Shown here one piece after another: positions 48,513 to 57,341 of a stretch of DNA of 64,000 nucleotides (its first letter is position 1; each line of letters begins with the position of its first letter). The translations under genes and the position numbers were made by a program. The stretch covers positions 2,046,001-2,110,000 of the forward strand of contig BLLK01000069.1 of assembly GCA_021927905.1 (NCBI GenBank), written 5' to 3'. A model generated the notes under the pieces. It was given only the letters and a program-made list of their open reading frames with translations, ran no database searches and was not told the DNA's origin. This stretch comes from Chaetoceros tenuissimus (lineage: Eukaryota > Bacillariophyta > Thalassiosirophyceae > Chaetocerotales > Chaetocerotaceae).

Positions 48513-50069
48513 TTAGATCTTTTCAAGTCTTGCGACGAAAAATCCATCGCACTGCTTGAGCTCATCATCCAAGCAACCAGGTAAGACTCTCAGAAAGCCA
48601 TGTTCATCAATGGCTCCGTCAAAGCCTGGTATTTCCCCTTTTTCAAATGGTATTATTTTCATCGTTCCCTTTTCAAGAAGTTTCAGAACTTGTTCCTCGC
48701 TCTCTCTTTTCAAAAGGCTGCAAGTAGCATAAACTAATACACCCCCACTATTCAGTATATTGGCGCAGTGGTTTGCTAATATTTCTTGAGTCTCTGGAAG
48801 GTTCCCAAGATCTCCATCTTTTCTCAATACATCTGGACGCTTGTTTCCAGTTCCTGTTGCAGAACAAGGAACATCAACTAGTATTCCTGCTATGTTTTGA
48901 GAATCGTCAGGATTCCACTCTTGTCCTTGCTTCACAACGACATGGCATTTATCTTCACCAAATTGAAGTCGTTCAAGATTTTCCAAAAGTCTACGACTTC
49001 TTCTAGCATTTGCTTCAATAGCAGTCACTTCAAACCCAGCGGAAAGCAACTGAGCCGTCTTGCCCCCTGGTGCTGCGCAGCAATCTACAACTTGTAATCC
49101 TTCCATGTCTGATCCATTCTCTTTACATTTCTTCTCCAGAACCTTTGTTAATGCTATTGCTGGTAATGTAGAAGCGACGTCTTGTACCCACCATGCTCCA
49201 TCATCGTACAAGGGCCAAGAAGATATTGCACCACCATCTGGTCCTTTCAGTATTCTTATTGATCCATTTGATAATTTGGTCACCGACTCGAACTTGTCAG
49301 TATACTTTTCGAATTCTTGTACAATATCGTCCACTGAATATCTGCTATTTATTGATAGATCGACACTATGATGTGCATTCTCATCCAAAAGTTGTTCAAC
49401 AATCTTTTGCGTATTGTCTTTGCCATATTGTATTTCAAATTGCTCTCTCAAGAATAGAGATACATTATCACATATATCTGTTTGATCAAGTAATTCTTCA
49501 CCCTCTCTATCTACCCTCCTCAAAATTGCATTCGCAAAAGATACCATTGGTTTCGGAACACGAAAAGATCTATCTTTCAATACATCAATAGTTTCCTTGA
49601 CAGCTGCAAAAGAAGGTGTGTCCAGAAACAAAAGTTGTGCCACTCCCACGCGTAGACATGCTTGGAGAGTTGGACCATGCTTTCCTTTTGGAGGATAAGT
49701 TTTACAGCATTCTGATAGGATAGTGTCAATCTGTCCCAGACGACGTGATGTTGTTGAAACAAGATTTCTGGCAAATGCTCTGTCACGTTGTGATGAATCC
49801 TGAAAATATTTGGTGCTTTCTAAGCGTGATACTACATCGAGATCAGTATTCTTCTTCACCTTTTGAGTAAGTGCACTTATTGCCAAATGTCTTGGACTTA
49901 ATGTCCGGGTTTCAATTGCCTCTGTCGATTCACTTGCGAATAATTGTGTCCATGATTTTTGTACATGACAATAATGAGGCGATAACGATGGCGCGAAAGA
50001 AGATATCACTACAAAATTGGAGAGCAATAGCGCTGCACCAAAGCAGTTTATCTTCATGGCAAAGTTCAT
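48513..50069 (-). CDS. rsmB: RsmB/Sun-type rRNA m5C methyltransferase, plastid-targeted
   Basis: A 518-aa protein. The N-terminal signal peptide (about 6-24) is followed by ISSFAPSLSP, an ASAFAP-type plastid motif. A NusB-like all-helical domain (about 60-215) precedes a SAM domain: VVDCCAAPGGKTAQLLSAG, VTAIEANARRSRRLLENLE, then ILVDVPCSATGTGNKRPDVL (catalytic Cys of motif VI), and VYATCSLLKRESEEQV (motif IV Cys). RsmB methylates C5 of C967 of 16S rRNA; a plastid rRNA role is the natural inference from targeting. The start at 50069 is preferred; Met5 at 50057 is a close alternative. Confidence 0.93.
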   Translation of the reverse strand: MNFAMKINCFGAALLLSNFVVISSFAPSLSPHYCHVQKSWTQLFASESTEAIETRTLSPRHLAISALTQKVKKNTDLDVVSRLESTKYFQDSSQRDRAFARNLVSTTSRRLGQIDTILSECCKTYPPKGKHGPTLQACLRVGVAQLLFLDTPSFAAVKETIDVLKDRSFRVPKPMVSFANAILRRVDREGEELLDQTDICDNVSLFLREQFEIQYGKDNTQKIVEQLLDENAHHSVDLSINSRYSVDDIVQEFEKYTDKFESVTKLSNGSIRILKGPDGGAISSWPLYDDGAWWVQDVASTLPAIALTKVLEKKCKENGSDMEGLQVVDCCAAPGGKTAQLLSAGFEVTAIEANARRSRRLLENLERLQFGEDKCHVVVKQGQEWNPDDSQNIAGILVDVPCSATGTGNKRPDVLRKDGDLGNLPETQEILANHCANILNSGGVLVYATCSLLKRESEEQVLKLLEKGTMKIIPFEKGEIPGFDGAIDEHGFLRVLPGCLDDELKQCDGFFVARLEKI

Positions 50070-50219
50070 GTGTCAAATTTATTTGTAGATGGAAAGTATT
50101 TCTAAACTTCTATGTACCTCATGGCAGTTGAATAGTTTACTTTTACATCATAGAAAAAACCGGTGGCTGACAAGCTGAGATTCAGATGACAGGCTAAAGA
50201 TGTCTTTGATTAAGAGGTT

Positions 50220-50429
50220 ATGAGTTTTCTTTCTTCCCTAATGTCGTACGTACTTTTCATATGGATTGGATCTTTGTATCTTTTAAGCTTTGAAGATGAT
50301 GATTCATTCAGTAGCTACGTAGACTATTATGGAGATGGAAAGAAAACAAACCAAGATGAAATTGCGAGTGTTCACTATCACTTATCCCAAAGTTCAACAT
50401 TCAGTCCGAAAAAAATACAACAACAATGA
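50220..50429 (+). CDS. Small ORF overlapping the FKBP start (ATGA)
   Basis: A 69-codon ORF with ATG at 50220, an N-terminal membrane-type stretch (LMSYVLFIWIGSLYLL) and an acidic Ser-rich tail. Its TGA overlaps the FKBP ATG in a 4-nt ATGA. It matches no family. It may be an upstream ORF on the FKBP transcript or a coincidence. Confidence 0.3.
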   Translation: MSFLSSLMSYVLFIWIGSLYLLSFEDDDSFSSYVDYYGDGKKTNQDEIASVHYHLSQSSTFSPKKIQQQ

Positions 50430-51037
50430 TTCGTAATGTTGCAATCTTTCTGATCTTGCTGAAATGTGCGTTGGGTTGGGCTCCTCATCAGCAATCATGT
50501 CGAAGAGATGCTATCGAGAAAACATTGAAAATATCATCCGCATTTCTAATTGGGTCCATAGTGCCATCTGTATCCAACGCCGAAGAAGTTGATAGTGATG
50601 GATATATTACAACAGATCGTGGTTTGAAGTATAAGGTAGTAAAACCACCAAATGATCCGAATTCTCAAGGTCCTAGTAGAGCTCAAAAGGTGAAGGCAAA
50701 ATATACGCTATATTTAAATGGATTCCCCGAAGATGTTGGAGATAGAGCGGTGAAAATTGATAGTTCAAGTAAGCCTATTCTAGGAGAGAGGCCGTTTGAA
50801 TTTTTAGCCGGAGTTTCCCAAGTAATAAAAGGATGGGATTTGGCCATTATGGATATGAAAGAGGGTGAAGCAAGAAAACTTGTAATTACTTCGGAGCTAG
50901 GCTATGGAGATAAAGGCGCAGGAGGAAAGATTCCTGGAAAGGCAACCTTGTACTTTGATGTTGAACTTGCTGAAATTGGAGCAATGTCCAAATTAGGAGA
51001 GGAGCAATATAAATGGTTAGAAGAACATCCATTGTGA
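50426..51037 (+). CDS. FKBP-type isomerase, thylakoid lumen (twin-Arg)
   Basis: A 203-aa protein with a two-part presequence: an ER signal ending KCALG|WAPHQ (aromatic at +1, as plastid import needs), then a lumen-targeting region with RRDAIEKTLKISSAFLIGS and a cleavage-like PSVSNA. The twin Arg suggests the Tat route. The mature FKBP domain (about 70-190) has YTLYLNGFPEDVG, FEFLAGVSQVIKGWDLAIMD, GEARKLVI and the YFDVEL strand. Lumenal FKBPs assist folding of photosynthetic proteins. Twin-Arg targeting is read from the sequence; the client is unknown. Confidence 0.9.
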   Translation: MIRNVAIFLILLKCALGWAPHQQSCRRDAIEKTLKISSAFLIGSIVPSVSNAEEVDSDGYITTDRGLKYKVVKPPNDPNSQGPSRAQKVKAKYTLYLNGFPEDVGDRAVKIDSSSKPILGERPFEFLAGVSQVIKGWDLAIMDMKEGEARKLVITSELGYGDKGAGGKIPGKATLYFDVELAEIGAMSKLGEEQYKWLEEHPL

Positions 51038-51127
51038 AGTTTAATACAACAAAGTAGTAAGTATATTTATAACAAATACGTATTAAAAGTGTCTTTGATA
51101 TGAATGTATAAAGTTAAGCTACAATAT

Positions 51128-51991
51128 CTACTCTTCTTTGGACTTCCTATTTTTAAGCCAAAGAGAAATTCTTCTTTCAAAAGATCCAACAACGGCAGCT
51201 CCAACCAATGCTGGTATGGCCAAATACTGAATCGGCATTCTTCCTGATGATGGTAGTATATTTGCTGAGACAAACTCCATGATGCTAATATTTGGAAGAT
51301 ATGGATTCTGACCAAAGGCAAGACTGTGCCAGAGGAAACTATTTGATATACCGAAGATTAATCCAACGATGATTTGATCCTTTGTATGCAATTTGCACTG
51401 AACTCTGTAAATCAAGCTAACCGCTGCATACGCAACTAATCCTATTGAAATTAAACTTGACTCTAGTCCCAGCCCAAGTTTTGAAATCGCTTGAATAACA
51501 CAATATGTACCAATAAATCCCAAACTCATCGCATGGCTGGACGGCATACCACCATCACTTGGCTTTATTCCAGTACCTTCATATCCTTCAGGTCTCTGTA
51601 CATTTAACACTTTTTTCAAAACTTTAGAAGCTACTCCATTCAGAATAGATCCTATGAAAAATGTCAGCATGAAAGAGTCTCGTTGGTATGCAAGCACCAA
51701 AAAGAAGGTTCCTGCTACAACCGTTGAAGTTGAAGATCCAATTTTAGAAATCAATGATTTCTTGACATCATTTGAACTTGATGATACATCTGACATGTTA
51801 ACTTGGGTCGAAGTTGAAACTATGCGGTATTTTTTCAATTGGGAGGTTTTTCTTTTGAGGATCTGGTTTTGACGAAGACGAATAGGAGCTGGGTTTGAAG
51901 AATGAGGATGGTTTGGTGATGTGAAAAAGCAGTGAGATGTGTTGATGATGTGCAAAGTAAGGATAAGTCGAAGCAAAATGCAAGTATTCAT
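51128..51991 (-). CDS. PAP2-family phosphatase, dolichyldiphosphatase-like
   Basis: A 287-aa protein from ATG 51991. An N-terminal signal ends TSHC|FFTSP. Residues about 115-240 hold the three PAP2 motifs: KKVLNVQRPEG, PSSHAMSLGF, and RVQCKLHTKDQIIVG (His in HTKDQ, as in YHTxxQ of dolichyldiphosphatases). Four or more membrane helices surround them. The enzyme should remove phosphate from a lipid or polyprenyl pyrophosphate. The Phe after the predicted cleavage site makes plastid targeting possible; ER is the alternative. Confidence 0.83.
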   Translation of the reverse strand: MNTCILLRLILTLHIINTSHCFFTSPNHPHSSNPAPIRLRQNQILKRKTSQLKKYRIVSTSTQVNMSDVSSSSNDVKKSLISKIGSSTSTVVAGTFFLVLAYQRDSFMLTFFIGSILNGVASKVLKKVLNVQRPEGYEGTGIKPSDGGMPSSHAMSLGFIGTYCVIQAISKLGLGLESSLISIGLVAYAAVSLIYRVQCKLHTKDQIIVGLIFGISNSFLWHSLAFGQNPYLPNISIMEFVSANILPSSGRMPIQYLAIPALVGAAVVGSFERRISLWLKNRKSKEE

Positions 51992-52492
51992 AGCTTTTCT
52001 TCTTTGTGGTCGCGAAGTCACTTGTAGGGAATTCCTTTTCTTTTATTTATGGACTACAGTGTGCAGCCTACCGATTCAACCCGATAGAGTATGTTGTAAG
52101 ATTGATTGAATCATTCTTCGAAGGTCTCTTCGTCACTCTTCACTCTCTTGTTGCAGTACTCGTATTTGTGTTGATGAGTAAGGTATGATGGCATGCTCAT
52201 GCGTGTGACGGTGATTTTTTTGCGCGCGTCATTAACTTTGAGAAGAAATGTCGTTTTGAGACATTCACATCTATCATAATATTTTGAAAATTAGTTTCGA
52301 TTATTTCAGAATATGTTTGTTCCCTCTTTTCGTGATATAAAAAAGGAAAATCTCGTTTATATATTTATTGAAAGGTTAAACATGTAAAGTCACTCTGCAT
52401 AATACGTCTCTCTACATAAACACTATGAGGTAGTCTCGTAAAAAAATATCAATCAAAACTCCTCCTAAAACTAAATGGTGGCAACTACTCTA
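51992..52492. other. Intergenic
   Basis: A 501-bp stretch holding the PAP2 promoter (minus) and the 3' flank of the next minus gene. It contains TTTTTTTGCGCGCG (52215-52228), an E2F-like core about 225 bp upstream of the PAP2 ATG. No gene is supported. Confidence 0.35.
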
Positions 52493-54403
52493 TTAGATTG
52501 AACCAGGACTTCCCCTCCTCGTATAAGTTGAAAGAGCCGAAAGAACTAATCTCAATAAATCTTGAGCACTATCGCTCAACTTTATACTTTGAACTTGTAC
52601 TTGTGCCATGAGGTGCCTAGATATTATTCCAAATGAAGTTGAAGCTCTATTCAAAGTTTCTGCTGAAAATTGGCAAAATGTTGAGTACGCCACATTCCAT
52701 ATTGAGACTGATTTATTGCCTGTATAATGAGCTAGAACGACTAGCCCTTCTTTCATTTTGATCAATATTATACTTGGTAAGTTTGCCGAGTTTGAAACAA
52801 TTTTTTGAATCCATTGTGCTGTTGCATACTTCAATGAAGTAAGTGAGCTTTTTAGGAGTGACATGGCAAGTCCGGGAGAGGAAATAATCTTTGATAGAAA
52901 TGATTGAATTGCATTTATGGCAGCATTCCCAGTCTGTCCAACTGAGAGCAACACTTGACCAACGACTCGCAATGGTGCGAGCAGTACATCTGTGATAGTT
53001 GCCCCCAACGCTGCAAGTGCATTTGATGGAATTCTCCCAACTTTTAAAAACTTTTCCCACAAAGATTCTCCAATATTTTGTAATACCATAGATGCTGCCA
53101 CATCCATATCATTGCCTTCTCTTGCAGCCATTCTTGCGTGTCCTAAAGCTGAAGCAGAAATCACAAGTAACGTTACTCCAAACATGGAAAGGACTGTATG
53201 TGGATGTGAGTTATGAATTTGATAAGAATGAAATGGTTGACAGCAATTATATCTCTACATGATTTGATACTTACAAGTTGATAGACTTGGACGAACAGCA
53301 TATGTGACTGTATTTCTCAGTGCTTCTCCTGAAGTTCTTTGGATCACATTATCTCCTACAATATCTGTGGCGAACTCCATGGAATGATCCAAGATTTCAG
53401 GATCATTTAATGCTTGATGAGCAGATTCAGTAAGAAGCTCTTTCGTCGCATTCAGCACTTCTTTTTCTTCTCCTAATCTAACTACTAATCCCGTCAATTC
53501 GTTATATACTTCTTCATCTTGCAAAACTCCTAGTACGAGTTCCTTGAAACTCTTTTTTATTTTTTCATCTTGAATTGCTGTATTTAGCAAAGCAATAATT
53601 TGGGCAACCGTTTCTGGATCATTGACCAAGTCTTTCCAAAGATTCTTGATTAAATTTTGACATGCACTTTGAAATTGTTGAGAGCTAACCACTCTAGTGA
53701 TCAAGGATGCAATGGCATTTTGTAAAGCTTCCGAGTTGAGTACATCAGCTACTACATCTGCTGTATTTCCTGCAATCTTATTTTCAGCATCTACCAAATC
53801 TGATAATTCCTCTCCAAGTAAGGTCCTTGTGATTTCACCTCTAACTTCGTTTGAAACATCTCTCATTTGCATATAGAAATCGTCTTCTGGGTCAATTTCG
53901 TTGTAGTCCCTTCCAGAAGATCTCATTTGTTCCACAGCCTCCGGTGTGAATGCAAGCGCAGTTAATACAGTAGTAAATCCCATCAGGAGCAGCGAATTAT
54001 TATTCATATTCCTCAATGTCATGTCGCTTTCTTCTATTCTCATATTGTTTTGTTCTGACGAACCTTTGTTCGCCTTTTTCTGCATACTCATCATTCTACG
54101 AATATCATTGTTTGAATAAGTTGTTCGCAAGGGTCCCGTTATCAGCTTTGACGGTGGAGAAATAAGTGGTATGTTGTGTTTCAAAAACACATCTCTTGAA
54201 GCTAGAGGATTTGCAATGGAATGTGATTGTCGATCAAATCTCTTGCAATTCAAAGCATTTATTTTTGTTGAGTTCATAGATCTGTTAGATTGCATGTTCA
54301 TATCAACATTGTATGATGAAAGCGTAGACACTGTCACTCCATTGAAACCTTTTAATATTCCTCTTGAAGGAGATGAGGATATTTTCAATGCAGCTCGCAG
54401 CAT
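52493..54403 (-). CDS. Unknown helical protein, probably mitochondrial
   Basis: Two exons, 54403-53275 and 53193-52493, with an 81-nt intron (53274-53194); 609 aa. The first ~90 residues are Ser/Arg/Asn-rich and poor in acid, a likely mitochondrial or plastid presequence. The middle (about 210-370) is a series of amphipathic helices resembling TIM/bactericidal-like repeats (EALQNAIASLITRVV; VAQIIALLNTAIQDEKIKK), and the C-terminal half has further Ala/Leu helices with Asn and Ser. I do not recognise the family and no catalytic motif is visible. The splice joins LST|FLSMFG cleanly, which supports the model. Confidence 0.7.
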
Positions 54404-54433
54404 TTTTGAATTGATTATACAAGAGCAGTTTCT

Positions 54434-54862
54434 TTAATCTGGAGCTTTTGAGTTTTTAGGCTGAAATAGAGATAAATTAAACTTCGACAACTCCTTCGCT
54501 TGGGACTGATTCTCTTCGAAAGACCTTTGATAAGCAATAAGTGAACCTTTAAGGGTATGATATCTTCGTCCTATTTGAACTGATGTATCTTCTAAACTAC
54601 TTGTACCAGATCGATAGTCCACAACAAATAGATGCCCTTTTTTGTTCACATCAAAAAACAACAAAAATGTTTGATATGGAATGCAAACAAATAGGTTTTG
54701 AGTCCACTGAAGACCAAAGAGGCAAAGAGTGATGAGTGATGAGATGCTGAAACTGAAGATGCGATGCACTTTTCTAAAGGAGTCGTCATAAGAAACGTGA
54801 AAGATACCTGCAGTATCATAGTTGAGAAAGGTATCATAAATAGATTTTGTAGTTTCATTCAA
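54434..54862 (-). CDS. Doubtful small ORF between two genes
   Basis: A 142-codon minus frame (ATG 54862) between the unknown mitochondrial gene and the WBP4-like start, only 9 bp from that gene's ATG. Composition is Phe/Leu/Ser-rich, with a helical stretch near the end (SLIAYQRSFEENQSQ). It overlaps the leader of the WBP4-like gene on the other strand. No homology is recognised. Confidence 0.25.
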   Translation of the reverse strand: MNETTKSIYDTFLNYDTAGIFHVSYDDSFRKVHRIFSFSISSLITLCLFGLQWTQNLFVCIPYQTFLLFFDVNKKGHLFVVDYRSGTSSLEDTSVQIGRRYHTLKGSLIAYQRSFEENQSQAKELSKFNLSLFQPKNSKAPD

Positions 54863-54871
54863 TCGTTTACA

Positions 54872-56194
54872 ATGTCAGGGAAAAGGAATGAGCCATGGAA
54901 AAATGCTGAGCGACATTACTGCGCTTGCTGTAATGTATGGATGGGATCAGATCGGCAATCTATCCTTATTCACGAGAATGGAAAGAAGCATCGTGAAAAC
55001 TTGGAAAAGAGTCTTCGACAAAAGCGAGATGATAAGTTGAAAGAGGAGAAAGAAGCTAATGATGTTCAGAAAGTTTTGAAAATGATGGAAGCTGCAGCTG
55101 GAGAAAAGATATTACATGATGTTGCTACTGGATCTTTTCAAATTAGTGAAAGCTATGGTACAAGTAGTGCAGGTTTCGCACCAGTGAATTCTTTGCAGTC
55201 TTCAGTTCCCGCGAGTCAACAAGGTTCCAAGGAAGAAATGAAATCCTGGCAAGATCGAAAAGAAAAGAGAAAACAAAAAGATATGGAAGGATCCACTGAT
55301 GATGATAAACAAAATGAGAAACTTGAACAACAGAATAAAAGAAGAAAATTTGTCACGGAATTGGATCCAAGTGAAGGATTCTATAAGCATGGCGACAAAA
55401 CATATTTAGATGGAAGAATATATTCACTTATAATGGAGGAGGATATGCCCGTAGAAATTTGGATTGGTGCAGAGTCGATGAACTACGAGTATAGGAGAAC
55501 TGAAGAAGCAAATACAATGTGGAAAACGGGAATAATAATAAAAGCGCACAAAATTGATGACCAATATGCAGCTCCAGGTATTCGGGTAAATTGTGACATC
55601 TCGTATCTCAGAGACGTTAATGACGATGATGAAACTATTGAGAAAAAAGTTCCTGGTGAAAGACTTCGACTTTTACTAGGTTCAGATGACTTGATTCCAT
55701 CCACTTTAGAAGAAGCACGATTATCTCTTCTGGGAGGGGAAGAAGTTGTTGAAGTGAATAATGGAAATAATGCTGAAATTGATGAAAATACTGGGCTTTC
55801 AAGTTGGGGTACTGTTAGTGTGAAAAGGGTAACAGTTAGTCAAGAAGTGAAGGATGAACGTGCAAGAGCTAGAGCTAAACGTAGGGAAGCCATCGAAAAG
55901 GAAAAAATGAAAGAAAGGGAGGAACTAGAAAGAAAACTAGAAGAAGCAAAACATTCAGCAGGAGATGACTCTGCTCTTGGCGCATATGATGTATTTGCAA
56001 CAAGTAGTAAGAAAGGGTACAAGGGTTTGAACATTCACAGCGAAACAAAGGTAGAAGTTGCGGACATGGCAAAGAGTCTTTCTAAAGGCAAGACAAATGT
56101 CAAATTCAAGTCTGTAAGTGGTAAAAAGTCAATGTTTAAAGCAGCAAAGAAGAAACAAAATCGAAGAAAGACGTTTGCAGATGACGATGATTAA
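54872..56194 (+). CDS. WBP4: WBP4/FBP21-like spliceosomal protein
   Basis: A 440-aa protein from ATG 54872. Residues about 11-50 form a U1-C/matrin-type zinc finger: YCACCNVWMGSDRQSILIHENGKKH (CxxC...HxxxxxH spacing). A long charged helical region with KEEKEANDVQKVLKMM follows. A central conserved block (about 175-260, LDPSEGFYKHGDKTYLDGRI...EIWIGAESMN) resembles WBP4. The C-terminal charged KKKQNRRKTFADDDD ends the protein. WBP4 acts in the pre-catalytic spliceosome through WW domains; no obvious WW pair is seen here, so the match rests on the finger and central block. Confidence 0.7.
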   Translation: MSGKRNEPWKNAERHYCACCNVWMGSDRQSILIHENGKKHRENLEKSLRQKRDDKLKEEKEANDVQKVLKMMEAAAGEKILHDVATGSFQISESYGTSSAGFAPVNSLQSSVPASQQGSKEEMKSWQDRKEKRKQKDMEGSTDDDKQNEKLEQQNKRRKFVTELDPSEGFYKHGDKTYLDGRIYSLIMEEDMPVEIWIGAESMNYEYRRTEEANTMWKTGIIIKAHKIDDQYAAPGIRVNCDISYLRDVNDDDETIEKKVPGERLRLLLGSDDLIPSTLEEARLSLLGGEEVVEVNNGNNAEIDENTGLSSWGTVSVKRVTVSQEVKDERARARAKRREAIEKEKMKEREELERKLEEAKHSAGDDSALGAYDVFATSSKKGYKGLNIHSETKVEVADMAKSLSKGKTNVKFKSVSGKKSMFKAAKKKQNRRKTFADDDD

Positions 56195-56230
56195 GTCTAA
56201 GTTTATGAATGTCCTAGTTTACAATAAGTT

Positions 56231-56866
56231 TTACCTTCTTCTTCCCTTTGTTGGAACTGTTGTGAATCCATCATCATCGACTTCAGGCTGAGCATTTGCT
56301 GGTGCAGCTTCACCCAGTTGTCTGACAGGTCCTTTGCTAACTCTTTGAGCTTGACCAGCAGGAGCACCAAACAGATATTCTCCAGCATAATCTTGTGCAC
56401 TATTCGTAGTTGGAGATGCATCCATTTCATCGTCGCTATCTTCATCTAATTCCCCGTTGCTTTGAACCATAGCCTTCTTGGTGTTTGCTTGTGCTGCTGC
56501 ATTTGCCTTTGCCACTACTTCTCTTGCAAGAGTAAAGTTACCATTTCCACACTGATCAAACATTTCCGTGATGAGTCTCGCAACTTCCTTCTCACTTTCA
56601 TCTTCTACCACTATGCTAAACTCCTCCTCTAAATAAATTGCCAAGTTATCTTCTAATTCATACATATCTATTGATGCTTTGCCCTTTTTATAATCAAATG
56701 CTTCAAAAATATGAGACCTTAAAAATTCTGCCTTTTCTTTCGAAGCTACTCCTCCCCATTCACTTTCAACGGCTGTTTTCAAAGCAGACCATGATCTCAG
56801 AATAGCTGTCGCTCCAGCTTGAAATTCTGCAGTTGCAATCTCTATAGTAGTTGGTTGTTCGCTCAT
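56231..56866 (-). CDS. TSR2: Pre-rRNA processing protein TSR2
   Basis: A 211-aa protein. The TSR2 signature is clear: AEFQAGATAILRSWSALKTAVESEWGG as two blocks, then LAIYLEEEFSIVVEDESEKEVARLI. Residues 1-120 are the TSR2 domain. The acidic stretch EDSDDEMDAS and final DDDGFTTVPTKGRRR are typical. TSR2 chaperones Rps26 (eS26) into pre-40S ribosomes. Intronless; its promoter lies in the divergent gap with the ATPase gene. Confidence 0.93.
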   Translation of the reverse strand: MSEQPTTIEIATAEFQAGATAILRSWSALKTAVESEWGGVASKEKAEFLRSHIFEAFDYKKGKASIDMYELEDNLAIYLEEEFSIVVEDESEKEVARLITEMFDQCGNGNFTLAREVVAKANAAAQANTKKAMVQSNGELDEDSDDEMDASPTTNSAQDYAGEYLFGAPAGQAQRVSKGPVRQLGEAAPANAQPEVDDDGFTTVPTKGRRR

Positions 56867-57341
56867 CTTGATGGTAAAGTATGTACTTCGATAGCCTTAA
56901 TAGTAATACAACAAATAGTTAACAAAATATCCACCAAGTTCACACTTCAAACATTTTCATTTTGAATGGCTGATAATAGCTTTCATTTAGCTTTACCAGG
57001 ATGCGAAGACACTCTTTTCTTTGGTGAATCTGAATCACCTGTAGGGTAGGTATTTGAAATGTGGGCAAGCTAGAGAAAAAAGATAAAGTATTTGGATTTC
57101 ATATTAATGTTACTTCCTTTCATTCAATCAATTAGGAGTTGAGGAAAACTACTTCAATTCATTCTTGCATTGAACTGTTGTACAAATCTTTAGAGGATAC
57201 TGGAAGGCTTCTGGATTGCAATTTTCAGCGCTAAAATCTTCTCGAATCAAAAGATTTTCTCTATCGCTTTCTTTGATCCATTATTGAAAGCCATAAAACC
57301 CCTGCACATTTCATTTTTATATATTTCAAGTTTCATTAAGA
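56867..57341. other. Divergent promoter region, TSR2 / P5A ATPase
   Basis: A 475-bp head-to-head gap with no gene. AT-rich leader sequence precedes both ATGs. No motif can be assigned. Confidence 0.4.
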
